Source: Bathynomus jamesi (lineage: Eukaryota; Arthropoda; Malacostraca; Isopoda; Cirolanidae). From it: a stretch of 64,000 bases of DNA. Under the pieces are notes generated by a model that searched no databases, had not been told where the DNA came from, and worked only from the letters and a program-made list of their open reading frames with translations. Shown here in pieces: positions 55,171 to 64,000 of the stretch (positions are counted from its first letter, which is position 1; each line of letters starts with the position of its first letter). Both the position numbers and the translations under genes were made by a program. Location of the stretch: the NCBI GenBank assembly GCA_023014485.1, contig JAJOZX010009061.1:75001-139000 (forward strand). The letters are read 5' to 3'.

Positions 55171-55490
55171 TGTATATGAAGAGAAGAACCACCACATAAA
55201 TGTACAGGGTACACTGTACATTGGTATACTGAGCCATCAGGGTATTTTCTTTCCTGAAATTTGTAAAACTGACATTAGAAATGTGTTTGTTTCACTTTAA
55301 AACTATAATGCCTAATTTCCCTATGAGTCCAGTCTTCTGGGACACCCTGTACATTTATTCAATAACGCTAGACGTTTCGGAAACTATAGTTTCCATCTTT
55401 TGTAGCTAAAAAAGTAAAAGTTACAATTAAAATTAAAACTACAGTTAAAAAATTGGTTAAAAAATTAAAAGTATTTATAAATACAAAGTT
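54446..55490. other. 3' UTR of the peptide gene, then unannotated DNA
   Basis: 54446-54600 aligns with the 3' UTRs of the two paralogs (CCGCCACATTTCGACCTG, TTTACATCTGGGAGAGAC, AATAAATAATTAAATACT). Beyond lie a (CA)n at 55143-55171 and a solitary mariner end at 55322-55349 (GGGACACCCTGTA). No further gene. Confidence 0.55.
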
Positions 55491-55494
55491 GCTT

Positions 55495-55823
55495 TGTAAC
55501 CTCGTTACGTCGAGGGCCTCGATGCTTGAAGGAGAAGAACAAGAGCTGAAATCAAGGTCCAGAGTTCTGAAGATGCTGGGATACTTTGCATTTGCAAGAT
55601 TGAAGGTGATAGACAGAGGGAAAAGATGGAGTGAGTGAAATTGTTCCACAGTTGACCGGTTGAGTAGATGAAAGGTTGAAAATAGCAATTAACCCTTGCG
55701 TTACAGAGTTAGATAGAAAAGGGAAGAGAATGTGTCGAAAGTTTGGTATGACATGCTCTCCTTAAAGAAGTAGGCATACAGTTAGTAAGTTCAAAAGAGT
55801 AGTGTCCGTTATAATAGCGAAAT

Positions 55824-55857
<34 letters not shown>

Positions 55858-58310
55858 CAACATTGCAGCGAAGAGAGATGGATTGAAGAGAGTCAGTAAG
55901 AGGCGGTGGAGCGATGAAACGAAAAGCCTTTGATTCCACCCGGTCATGTAAAGGTGTGTGGGTCGAACCAACAGCAGATGAGAAGCGTACTCCATCCAGG
56001 GGTGGACGAGACTCCTCTACAGAGACAGAAACTGAGTGGGAATGAAGAAACTGCTGAGCTAGCACAACACACCTAACCTCTTAGAAGCTGTTTTAGGAAG
56101 AGAGTATATGTGATCTTTCGAGGCATGTTCATGAGGAAAGGAAAGAACAAGAATGTTAAGAGAAACGAAAGGAGTGAATTGTGTATTATTGAAGGCAAGA
56201 GGATAGATGTGTTGTTATAGGATATAAGTGTGTGTGTGTGTGTGTGTGTGACACACACGAGTTCCTCTCGAAAAAATTACTTCAGAAACAAAAACACTAA
56301 CTTTAAAGGTTTCTGTCCTTAACTAACTCCTGGTTGGCCGATCCGTTTCACACAACCCCAAGTTATAACTTAAACTGAATTCTATCAAATTTTCTATAAC
56401 ATCAGACACTTTCACCAGAATGCGGAAGGAAAGTAAAAAACGCTCAAGTTAACGTATATTAACGTAAACGCAAATACGAACAACTTAAATACTAAAATCC
56501 AATTCTCAGCAAATTAACCCATACCTAACCACTGCTTCGCATCCAATATCTCTATACAAAGTAAGTAAAAGGGGCAAACTGCGAAAGCAACGATAGGGCC
56601 AGGAAACGGGTGACTTTTAAACTTAACGTGGATGAAACGGCCTGAAAAATGAAGTAGAGGGGCCACCCAGCAGCCACAATGATGACTATTTGTTGCAGAA
56701 CATACACTGCCGAGTTTATTCTCTGTAGATAATTCCTCGTTCTCGAAGAATTCAAATTTGGCCTTGAATTAAATTTACGTTGAAACTTATGATCAAAATA
56801 CTACTATGAATTTATGAATATATATAAAAAAAGTACTCAGAACATCTGCAATAACTTTAAATAAATACAAACATAATACAAAATCACCAATACACTGCAC
56901 AATACAGCATAAGTAACTTAATTACTTTAAACATTCAAATACTACCACAGTTTATAAACTTGTAAAATAAAACATACCTCTGCACAGAGAGATTTCAAAA
57001 CTGAAATTTGTCCTATTCAGATCCCAAATACAAACAGACCTTGTTGCTTGTCAGAAATCACATTTACAAAGTTACTTAACACTTAAGATAAATTTACAAA
57101 AACTACATTGCATGAATCATATACAAAACTTTATGCAGACATTTATTTACAATAATAATTACATTTGAAGTAGTAGACTTCTATTTTGTAAACCTTTCAC
57201 GCCAATTAAACTTTATCAATGAATTTCTTAGCTTTCAAAATGATTGGTCTTAACACAGGAACCGTCAACCTTGTCATAGATAATACAGCGAACTTAATAC
57301 CAAGCCTTTCGTTCATTTTCTCACCTCATGCATTCGTTTCAAGTTCACAAAAGGCGATCGCGCACTCACTCACACTCATGGACGCATTCATACGTACTCT
57401 CACAAAATTATCGCTCTACTACAATGTGGTAGATTCTGACGAGTAGACAGATGAAGGAAGGGAGTCTTTGAAGCATTGAAAGCCAAACATTTTTCTGTGC
57501 CCCAATCAGAGATAACAGAAAAATCAGAGGTCAGGTGCGCCATAGCTGTCCCACGCGAATCCTAGAGTGACTGTTGAGAAGGACGTGTTGTGAAGCAGGT
57601 GGAGACGTGAAGGGTGGAATCATCAGTATAGGAGTGGATAGGACAGGAAGTGCAACTTAAAAGATCATTAATAAATAAGATGAAGACAATGGGTGACAGA
57701 ACCCTGAGGAACACCACTGTTCTTTAGGAGAAGAACAGTGGCCATCTACAACTGCAGCTATAGTTCGGCTCGAAAGGAAATCAGAAATGAAGGCACAAGT
57801 ACCAAAGGAGGGCAGTTTCGAAATTAAGGATTTTTGTCAGAAGCTTTGATATGTCTAGCGCAATAGCAAGGTCTTCACCGAAATCCTGAAAGGAGAATGA
57901 CCAAATCAGAAAGATATGCAAGAAGATCGTCAGTAGAGCGTCCCTTGCGTAATCCACATTGACGACCTGAAAAAAGATTGTGAGTAGAGAGTGTTTAAGA
58001 ATCTTCCTATTAATGACAGATTCAAAAACTTTAGAAAAGCAAGAAATCAAAGCAATTGGACGATAGTTGGAGGGTTGAGAGCGGTCACTCTTCTTTGGGA
58101 CAGGCTGAATGAAAGCGAACTTCCAGCAGGAAGGAAACGTACCAAATGAAAGACAAAGACGAAAGAATTTGCCTGGGCAGGATGTCAGCACAGAAGCACA
58201 GTTCTTGAAAACAACAAGAGGACCCCATCAGGACCGTAGACCTTCCTAGATTAAGGCCAGATAGGTCACAGAAAACATCTTTGGGCGATATTTTAATTTC
58301 AGACATAATA
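55495..58310 (-). pseudogene. Jockey/CR1-like LINE, second copy with 1.2-kb insertion
   Basis: The minus strand from 58310 to 57425 holds LNLGRSTVLMGSS, CPGKFFRLCLSFGTFPSCWK, PVPKKSDRSQPSNYRPIALI and SCFSKVFESVINRKILKHSL (RT fingers), then decayed palm. 56220-55495 holds the C-terminal part matching 9930-10490 (RPPLDGVRFSSA, HDRVESKAFRFIAPPPLTDS). The two parts are contiguous in the 9.8-kb copy but separated here by 56225-57420. Many stops, plus a (GA)n run at 55825-55855. Confidence 0.8.
56225..57420. other. unidentified 1.2-kb insertion in the LINE
   Basis: Compared with the 9.8-kb LINE copy, which runs without interruption, this block is extra. It starts with a (GT)n run and holds no recognised coding. 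I found no inverted ends. Confidence 0.5.
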
Positions 58311-58319
58311 AATTAAGAG

Positions 58320-58519
58320 GGAGGAGGAGATGGGGGAACAGCGCCGGAACAGCATCGTCCAGGGGTGAGTGGAGGAGAAAGTTTGAGCGAACAGTTCAGC
58401 TTAACTTTATCAGGAGAAGAGACGACTGCCTAGCCGTCAGAATGAAAAAATGGAGGGAAAGAAGTAAAGTTGTTGAAGACGTTTTTGTAACAGCTTTGTC
58501 AAAATATCAAAATACTGAA

Positions 58520-58575
<56 letters not shown>
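58320..58575. repeat. LINE leader remnant and (TA)n
   Basis: Purine-rich sequence continuing from the LINE to about 58500, then a TA run of about 54 bases. Confidence 0.6.
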
Positions 58576-58579
<4 letters not shown>

Positions 58580-59185
58580 TAGAGAGGAAGTTCGTTTCGG
58601 TCCTAACATGCCCATATAAAAATGAAGACATTAGACAGCTAGAAAGAATTCAGAGAAGCTTCACAGCCAAGATCAATGGATGCAAAGAACTAAATTACTG
58701 GGAAAGGTTACGCGAATTAAACCTATATTCACTGGAAAGGAGAAGAGAGAGATACACCATTATTTACACTTGGAAAATAATGGAGAAACTAGTCCCTAAT
58801 CTTACTCTGAACCCTATAACTCCCCAAACAACGGTGGAAAGTAGAAAAGGAAGACTGTGTCGTGTTCCTAAATTAAAGGCTAGACAGGGAACATCCTTAA
58901 CCCTGAAAGAAAATAGTTTTGTTGTGAGAGGACCAAGACTGTTTAATCAGCTGCCCAAAGAACTAAGGAACACGAGTGGTGTTGCGGTGGACATCTTCAA
59001 AAGAAGATTAGACGCCTGGCTCAGAACAGTCCCATATGAGCCGGGCGTAACTGGCTGTGTGAGATGGAGAGTACAAGAAACCAACTCTCCACTTCACCAG
59101 GCCAACTCGAGAGGAGGGGCGACAAGCTTGACCTTCGTGAAATGAGAAATCATCGCACGGAACATTTGAAAGGTTGAAAGATATA
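58576..59185 (+). pseudogene. CR1-like LINE C-terminus, copy 2
   Basis: Plus-strand frame from about 58620: LERIQRSFTAKINGCKELNY, WERLRELNLYSLERRRERYT, IIYTWKIMEKLVPN, then GRLCRVPKLKARQGTSLTLK, LFNQLPKELRNTSGVAVDIF, KRRLDAWLRTVP and ANSRGGATSLTFVK with a stop. It extends further 5' than the 48.6-kb copy. An RT-end region is suggested, but no YADD box is included. Confidence 0.82.
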
Positions 59186-59189
59186 TGGA

Positions 59190-59304
59190 ATGAATATCAC
59201 AATTAAACACGTGAAATGAATGAATGATGCAAACCCATTCCTTGACGAGGTACTGCTGAATACGAAAGACCTTGGAATAATTTTTTTCCTTGTGGGTTTG
59301 CATC

Positions 59305-59348
<44 letters not shown>
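59190..59348 (-). repeat. dispersed repeat (CCTTGTGGGTT family) and (TA)n
   Basis: CACAATTAAACACGTGAAAT, CCATTCCTTGACGAGGTACT, GCTGAATACGAAAGACCTTG and TTTCCTTGTGGGTTTGCATC, then (TA)n. Its ends CACGTGAAATGAATGAATGATGCAA and GTTTGCATCAT suggest short inverted termini. Confidence 0.65.
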
Positions 59349-59350
<2 letters not shown>

Positions 59351-59434
59351 TGTAATGGATGCATTGTGTAATGGATGTATTGTTGGTTTTTTTTATCCGT
59401 ATATACCTATACGGAACAATATGGCTGAACCCTC

Positions 59435-60540
59435 ATACAGTAATGCCGCGTTTACATCTGGAACAGAAAACCAAGATCGTTGAGTGGGTTCTTGTGACAA
59501 ATTCTGTGACGCAGGTGTAACAGAACTTTTGCAGAGAATATGGATGCAGAGATCCACCCGATAAAAAGACAATATCACGAATTGTTAGCAAATTTCAAAC
59601 ACATTAAATGTAAACAATCAACATACGGGTAATAGTGGTAGGTGATGACCCAGAAGAACTGTACAACACATGAATATGGTTCATGAAATTATTGCGTGCA
59701 GTCAGCAGAAGTCAATTCGACATTTGTCAGCAGAAGTAGGTATTTCACGAACATCTGTGCATCGCATACTTCGTACCAAATTAAACCCTTTTCCCTACAA
59801 AACTCAACCACAAGCTTCGCTGACTAATGTCCAAAAACAAAAACGAATAGAAAGTTCGCAACATGGATGTTAGCAAAGCTAGAAGAAGATCCTGAGGGTT
59901 TGAAACGCATCGACTTCACTGACGAGTGTTACGTACATCTGTCTAGGGAGATTAATAAGCAAAACTTTCGTTACCTGTGCAGTCATGCTGGCGCTCCAAT
60001 AGAGCTTCCACGTACTGTTGCTAAACTGAACATTTGGGTCGCTGTTGGGTGGTATGGTGTAGTAGGTCCCCACTACTTTGAGAATGAAACTGGAAAAGCA
60101 GTAACGGTAAGGCAAAATTCATATCGTCAGATGCTACAAGATTTCTACTTACCACAACTAATTAGTTTGTAAGAAAGAAAAGAAAAGAAATAACTGCATT
60201 ACCCCAGATTCACAGTGGTTTCAGCCGGATGGAGCACCTCCAAAACATTGCTTGTGAAACTCGCAACTTTTCGACGAAACATTTTTCCAGCGACTAATCT
60301 CCCTTCATGAGCCAGTGGAATGGCCCCCATACTCACCTAACCTCACACACGCTGACTTTTTTTTGTGGGGTTACATAAAAGACAGGAGCTGTTCTACCAA
60401 GCCTAAGACACTTGAAAACCTAAAAACCAAAGTCTATAAGGTAATCAACAACATCCCATCTGAGCTATTTCCAAAAATTATTCGAAACATTTGTGTAAAG
60501 TTGAATATTGTGTTAGGAAAAAAATGGCAATTACACTGAA
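59435..60540 (+). pseudogene. mariner-like transposase, most complete copy
   Basis: The N-terminus RLHLEQKTKIVEWVLVTNSV (about 59437, then stop) is followed by EIIACSQQKSIRHLSAEVGI and SRTSVHRILRTKLNPFPYKT (helix-turn-helix). RIDFTDECYVHLSREINKQN (first Asp) and WVAVGWYGVVGPHYFENETG follow in a shifted frame from 59867. A DGAPPKHCL-type second Asp with a stop, then PYSPNLTHADFFLWGYIKDR, complete the C-terminus. Multiple stops; no inverted ends seen. Its 3' half is repeated at 23122-23611 through the segmental duplication. Confidence 0.85.
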
Positions 60541-60679
60541 CATGTTGTTCAGTTAAAGTTAATAAACGCCTTTGTTTTATGTATCTATTGCATTTGTCTT
60601 TGTGTCTAGATCCTTTTTTGTAACTTAAAACATTTATTTAGAAATAGGGAAATTTTGGGGAGACACTGATATATATATA

Positions 60680-60723
<44 letters not shown>

Positions 60724-61692
60724 GGATTTTTTATAGCTTCTCTCTTCCACTAGTTTAGATTAGTTTGAAATCGTGTGCGCTGGTTCAATTCCATTGATCT
60801 ACCGAAATGAAATCGCTAACTGACCTACTGGTAATGCTTTGGGGAAGAAGGAATTTATAAGGTTTAAATTTTAATATTCAAAGATAAAGAATCCAACCCT
60901 GATCCCCCGATACGGGGTTAGCATAAAGTATGCAACGTCTGCAGACGAAACAACTTTATTCGTTCCCGTTAATCGGAATATTCAACTTTTGATTTATATA
61001 AACTAAATGGACTCGCAAAGCCGTCGAAACGAGATATCCACATTTTCCCCAATGTAGACAGGCGAGTGAAGATAACGTACGGCCTCAACAACTTAACGAA
61101 GTTAGGTTAGGTTAGGTTGTATTCTAGTTGTATTCCAGGTTCTAGTTGTATTAGGTTGTATTCTAGTGTAAAACCACTGTAAATTCCTCTTATCTTTAAT
61201 TAATCTGTAAATAAAAATATAATTTGTAGCAAATATTACGTTCAAATAATACATTTTTCCAATGAAGAATTACTTTTCTTATACATTTTCATATACATTT
61301 TCTACCTACAAATATTATTTTTTGTTTTTTCACAGTGTTTCAACCGTAAAGATCCTCCGGTTAATCAGTTACTTGTAACCGCCGTAATTAATATTTAATT
61401 AATAAATAATAGCTGGGCCTCTTTCAGTTGGTTGTTATAATAGTCATTGCCATCACCTTCGTCTGCCAGGCCCTCCCTTATCGAAACGGCATCGACAGAC
61501 CGCAATTTGATTTACCAAAGTTACTGTAATACGATGATAATTTCGAAGGCTATGATAAATTAATAGATGGCTCGGAAGAATGCTATGGCGGGTTAGTTAA
61601 CTGCCAAGTATATTAATAGAAGTTCCATTAAATAGTTTAATATATTCTCTTTGGTAATAAATGGATCATAAGTTAAAGTATTTTATGAAAAG

Positions 61693-62548
61693 TAGTGATG
61701 TACCGATTCCAAAATTTTGCCGATGCCGATTCCATAAAAAAGTGCCGAGCCGATGCCGATTCTTTGCCTATATTTTAAAAAATCAATTCCTTTCATAAAT
61801 TTTACTAATGTACAGTAATGTGAACACTTTTAATTTTCATATTTTTACATTTCAAATATGTTTAAATGCTTTTCCTTACCTCGCTCCACAATATACAATA
61901 CCAGAATTCGTTATTCATATACCATAGCTAGAGTGATGTTGAGTTGTTTTATTACTCAGTAAAAAAATAAAATAATGGAGCTATTGAAGAACAGGGACGC
62001 CAGCCTTCTTTAGTTAGCTTTATAGGCTAACTAACGAAAATATCATGCCTAACCTAACCAATCGTCAAGGGCGTACAGTTAACCTAAGATTGGTTAGGTT
62101 AGGTCGTGATATTTTCGTTAGTTAGCCTTATAAGCCTAACTAAAGAAGGCTGGGGTCCCTATTCTTCAATAGCTCCTAAATTATAAAGTACAATTTAATA
62201 TAGAATTATTATTAATATAGAATAGGAGATTACAATAATTTATAATATTTAGAGATTAGCTAGTTAGAGAAAATGTAAATTTATGGGCAACTTAACTTAT
62301 TAAGCTTTGCCTTTTTCGTAAATGTAAAATATTTTTCTATATTTATACTTTGAAATGAGTGTAAATTATTATCATAAATAGTGTTTTTTGTCTGTTCAAT
62401 TTTCTATAAATATAGATTTTGTTTTGTAATGAAAATTGTAAAATGTCAAAGAATCGGTGAGAGATGGCTAAATTTGGCCTATGACGATGCCAAAAAAAAG
62501 AGGCCGATTCTGCCGGTGCCGATGTTGATTAATCGGTACACTACACTA
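61693..62548. mobile_element. hAT-like element in intron 2 of paralog 2
   Basis: Same insertion as 24837-25689, with ATGAAAAG duplications at 61685-61692 and 62549-62556, so it predates the segmental duplication. Contains the palindromic MITE at 61978-62174. Confidence 0.85.
61978..62174. mobile_element. palindromic MITE (GGAGCTATTG family), copy in paralog 2
   Basis: Starts GGAGCTATTGAAGAACAGGG and ends in the complement CAATAGCTCC. The loop contains TCAAGGGCGTACAGTTAACC. Confidence 0.85.
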
Positions 62549-63112
62549 ATGAAAAGGTATTCTCTTTCTCATTGTGCAGCGTCGGGACTTACGAAACACT
62601 ATTAATAGCCACATTTTGATCTCAAACGATCAAAAGAGCTCCTCTTTACATCTGTGACAGACGATCAACATTTCCGACACGCAGATACAGAATTATACAG
62701 ATAAGATTAATTATATTCACAATAAATAATTAAATACTTCAATTCATTAATAAAATTGCAAAATAAATCTATAACATGATCAGAGATTATTTTTTATAGT
62801 ACAATATTTCATTTAGGATTAATTAATGAATTTATTAATAATTGAAAATGTCTTTTTTGAAGGTACACTATTTTAAAGGTAATTTTGTTGTTGAATATAA
62901 TTGGATGCTAAAATAATAATTATTCCATCATTTATTTTACGTTTGGTTCTTTCCATTAATTAATGTTTGCTGTAATGATTTTTATGTTTGATTAAGAGAA
63001 TTAATGCATTAGTAAAGGTTATAGAAATAAGAGCATTACGTTGTTATACCACGATCCAAATAAAACACTTTCAGTATATACTTAATCCAATGAAATAACA
63101 TGAAATAATAAT

Positions 63113-63395
63113 TAGCCTTTGGTTAGCTTCCGCCCGAATTGTTGATTCTGACGAAGGTCAAGCTTTTCACTCCACGTTAGACCTACAGTTTAACGTGGAA
63201 TCCGAACCACGCCCCACCAGCAGCCCAGCATTTAGTCCACCCAGGGTACCCATTTATCTACCAACCACTTTCTTTATTTTGTGGAAGGATGAACGGCTGG
63301 GTTTTGATGCGCGCCGGCTGCAGTCACCGGGTCTCGAACGCGGTGCCGATGAATTCGTAGTCAGCGACGCTAACCACTACACCACCGAGACGCAA
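63113..63395 (-). mobile_element. dimeric tRNA-derived SINE, copy 4
   Basis: Duplicate of 26257-26540 through the segmental duplication, with the same two tRNA-like units. Confidence 0.82.
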
Positions 63396-63428
63396 AATAA
63401 AGTCAACATAATAAGATGGTTTAATATA

Positions 63429-63654
63429 CAGGGTGATTCAAAAGTCAGGTTACATAAGGCTTTTCTGTTTCTTTGCAGGTAAATGAGTTATGAGATGTTA
63501 TCGAAGGAGGAACGCATTGATGTGATACTCCTAGCTGGCTGCACAAGTCCATTGCCGTTAACGGTGGCCATATCGAACATGTGATGTGACTATTCCCCTG
63601 TATCATTACATAATACAGTATTTCCCTATGTAACCTGACTTTTGAATCACCCTG
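63429..63654. mobile_element. mariner-like MITE (CAGGGTGATTC), copy 2
   Basis: 226 bp, duplicate of 26573-26798, TA-flanked with the same inverted ends. Confidence 0.85.
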
Positions 63655-63951
63655 TATAATAATAATAATTATTATTATCATTATTATTATTTCTTAAAAT
63701 AAAACAGTGTTTCTTATTAAATTATTGCAGGAAAAACATTTTTAAGTGTTGGTGAACCGAACGTTTCTGGAAAAATTCCCTTATCAAGTGCTATAATTAT
63801 TAATTAGTAAATATGTAAAAAACGTGATGGAACATTGTCGTTGTCGTTCTCACTTTAGAAAAATAAACGTCAATTTTACCTTTTATTCGATGATAAGTAA
63901 AAAACGTAAAAATTGCTGCTTAAATCGATCTATCATATCTATTAAAATATA

Positions 63952-64000
63952 TAACCATGGTTAACCTTGGTTTTGCTTCCGCCAGAATTGTTCATTCTGA
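63952..64000 (-). mobile_element. dimeric tRNA-derived SINE, copy 5, cut by window edge
   Basis: Only the tail (GTTAACCTTGGTTTTGCTTC, CCAGAATTGTTCATTCTGA) is inside the window; equivalent to 27131. Confidence 0.7.

Larger units (their letters stand above)
60807..62619 (+). pseudogene. secreted-peptide paralog 2 (three exons, premature stop)
   Basis: Exon 1 60807-60830 (MKSLTDLL, donor GTAATG), exon 2 61428-61591 (164 nt, acceptor CTCTTTCAG, donor GTTAGT), exon 3 62580-62619 (acceptor ATTGTGCAG), AATAAA at 62721. In-frame TAA at 61527-61529 after LPKLL. Unlike paralog 1, the frame beyond it is fully open (YDDNFEGYDKLIDGSEECYG, then VGTYETLLIATF and stop), so this copy is one nonsense codon from an intact 80-residue precursor. 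The YDD and Tyr-x-Gly-Gly boundary align with the intact gene. Either a recently dead gene or a 41-residue short form. Confidence 0.82.
60053..64000 (+). repeat. segmental duplication, right copy
   Basis: Direct copy of 23124-27180, running off the window edge inside the second SINE. Differences are mainly microsatellite lengths (for example the TA run at 27092-27130 is nearly absent at 63944) and isolated base changes. Confidence 0.93.

Overview
This is intergenic and intronic DNA of an arthropod, probably a malacostracan crustacean. The call rests on spliceosomal introns, dense (AT)n/(GT)n/(CT)n microsatellites, TTAGG-type strings, many mariner/hAT relics, and non-LTR retrotransposons whose protein style I associate with decapods. 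No rRNA or tRNA gene and no CRISPR array is present. The only convincing genes of the organism itself belong to one small family of secreted peptides. Most of the rest is transposable elements in various states of decay, many of which can be delimited to the base by target-site duplications (TSDs).

Layout. 0-9.7 kb: CT minisatellite, two TATA-containing modules, a hAT MITE with a perfect TSD, a 5S-rRNA-like SINE, a tRNA-like SINE, mariner relics and much featureless AT-rich DNA. 9.8-11.2 kb: Jockey/CR1-like LINE (minus). 12.9-17.5 kb: three mariner-type elements, one with 125-bp terminal inverted repeats and DD41D spacing. 17.8-18.5 kb: GT repeats, SINE and a 46-bp minisatellite. 18.7-21.8 kb: LINE with AP-endonuclease and reverse transcriptase remnants (minus). 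22-23.1 kb: mariner fragment joined to a fragment of a 'TAGGG' transposase. 23.1-27.2 kb: left copy of a segmental duplication (right copy 60.05-64 kb), each carrying one broken secreted-peptide paralog. 27.1-29.3 kb: dimeric tRNA-SINEs, a short Helitron and a 650-bp palindrome. 29.8-35 kb: hAT MITE, hAT transposase relic, inverted repeats. 35.3-47.3 kb: a decayed FEN/PIN-nuclease-like gene (minus) split by nested transposons. 47.7-49.8 kb: mariner relic, LINE 3' end and a fold-back element. 50.9-54.6 kb: an intact three-exon gene for a 67-residue secreted Gly/His/Tyr-rich peptide. 55.5-59.2 kb: two LINE copies. 59.4-60.5 kb: mariner-like pseudogene.

Three things stand out. (1) The peptide family: the intact gene has a TATA box, signal peptide, introns in phases 0 and 2, and a 164-nt middle exon ending Tyr-x-Gly-Gly. 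Two further copies in the duplicated segments keep exactly that exon structure but share a premature stop. (2) A transposon nest: by TSDs and by the reading frame of the interrupted gene, I can order a hAT MITE, a hAT-like element containing a 3.5-kb transposon A, and a 3.8-kb transposon B containing a 589-bp palindrome, all inside one nuclease-like gene. (3) A and B, the palindrome and a fragment C share termini beginning TAGGG and 8-bp TSDs. A and B encode related transposases whose Asp/Asp/Cys-x2-His/Arg-Trp/Glu motifs suggest a divergent hAT-related lineage. All family assignments are from memory of protein families and need database confirmation.
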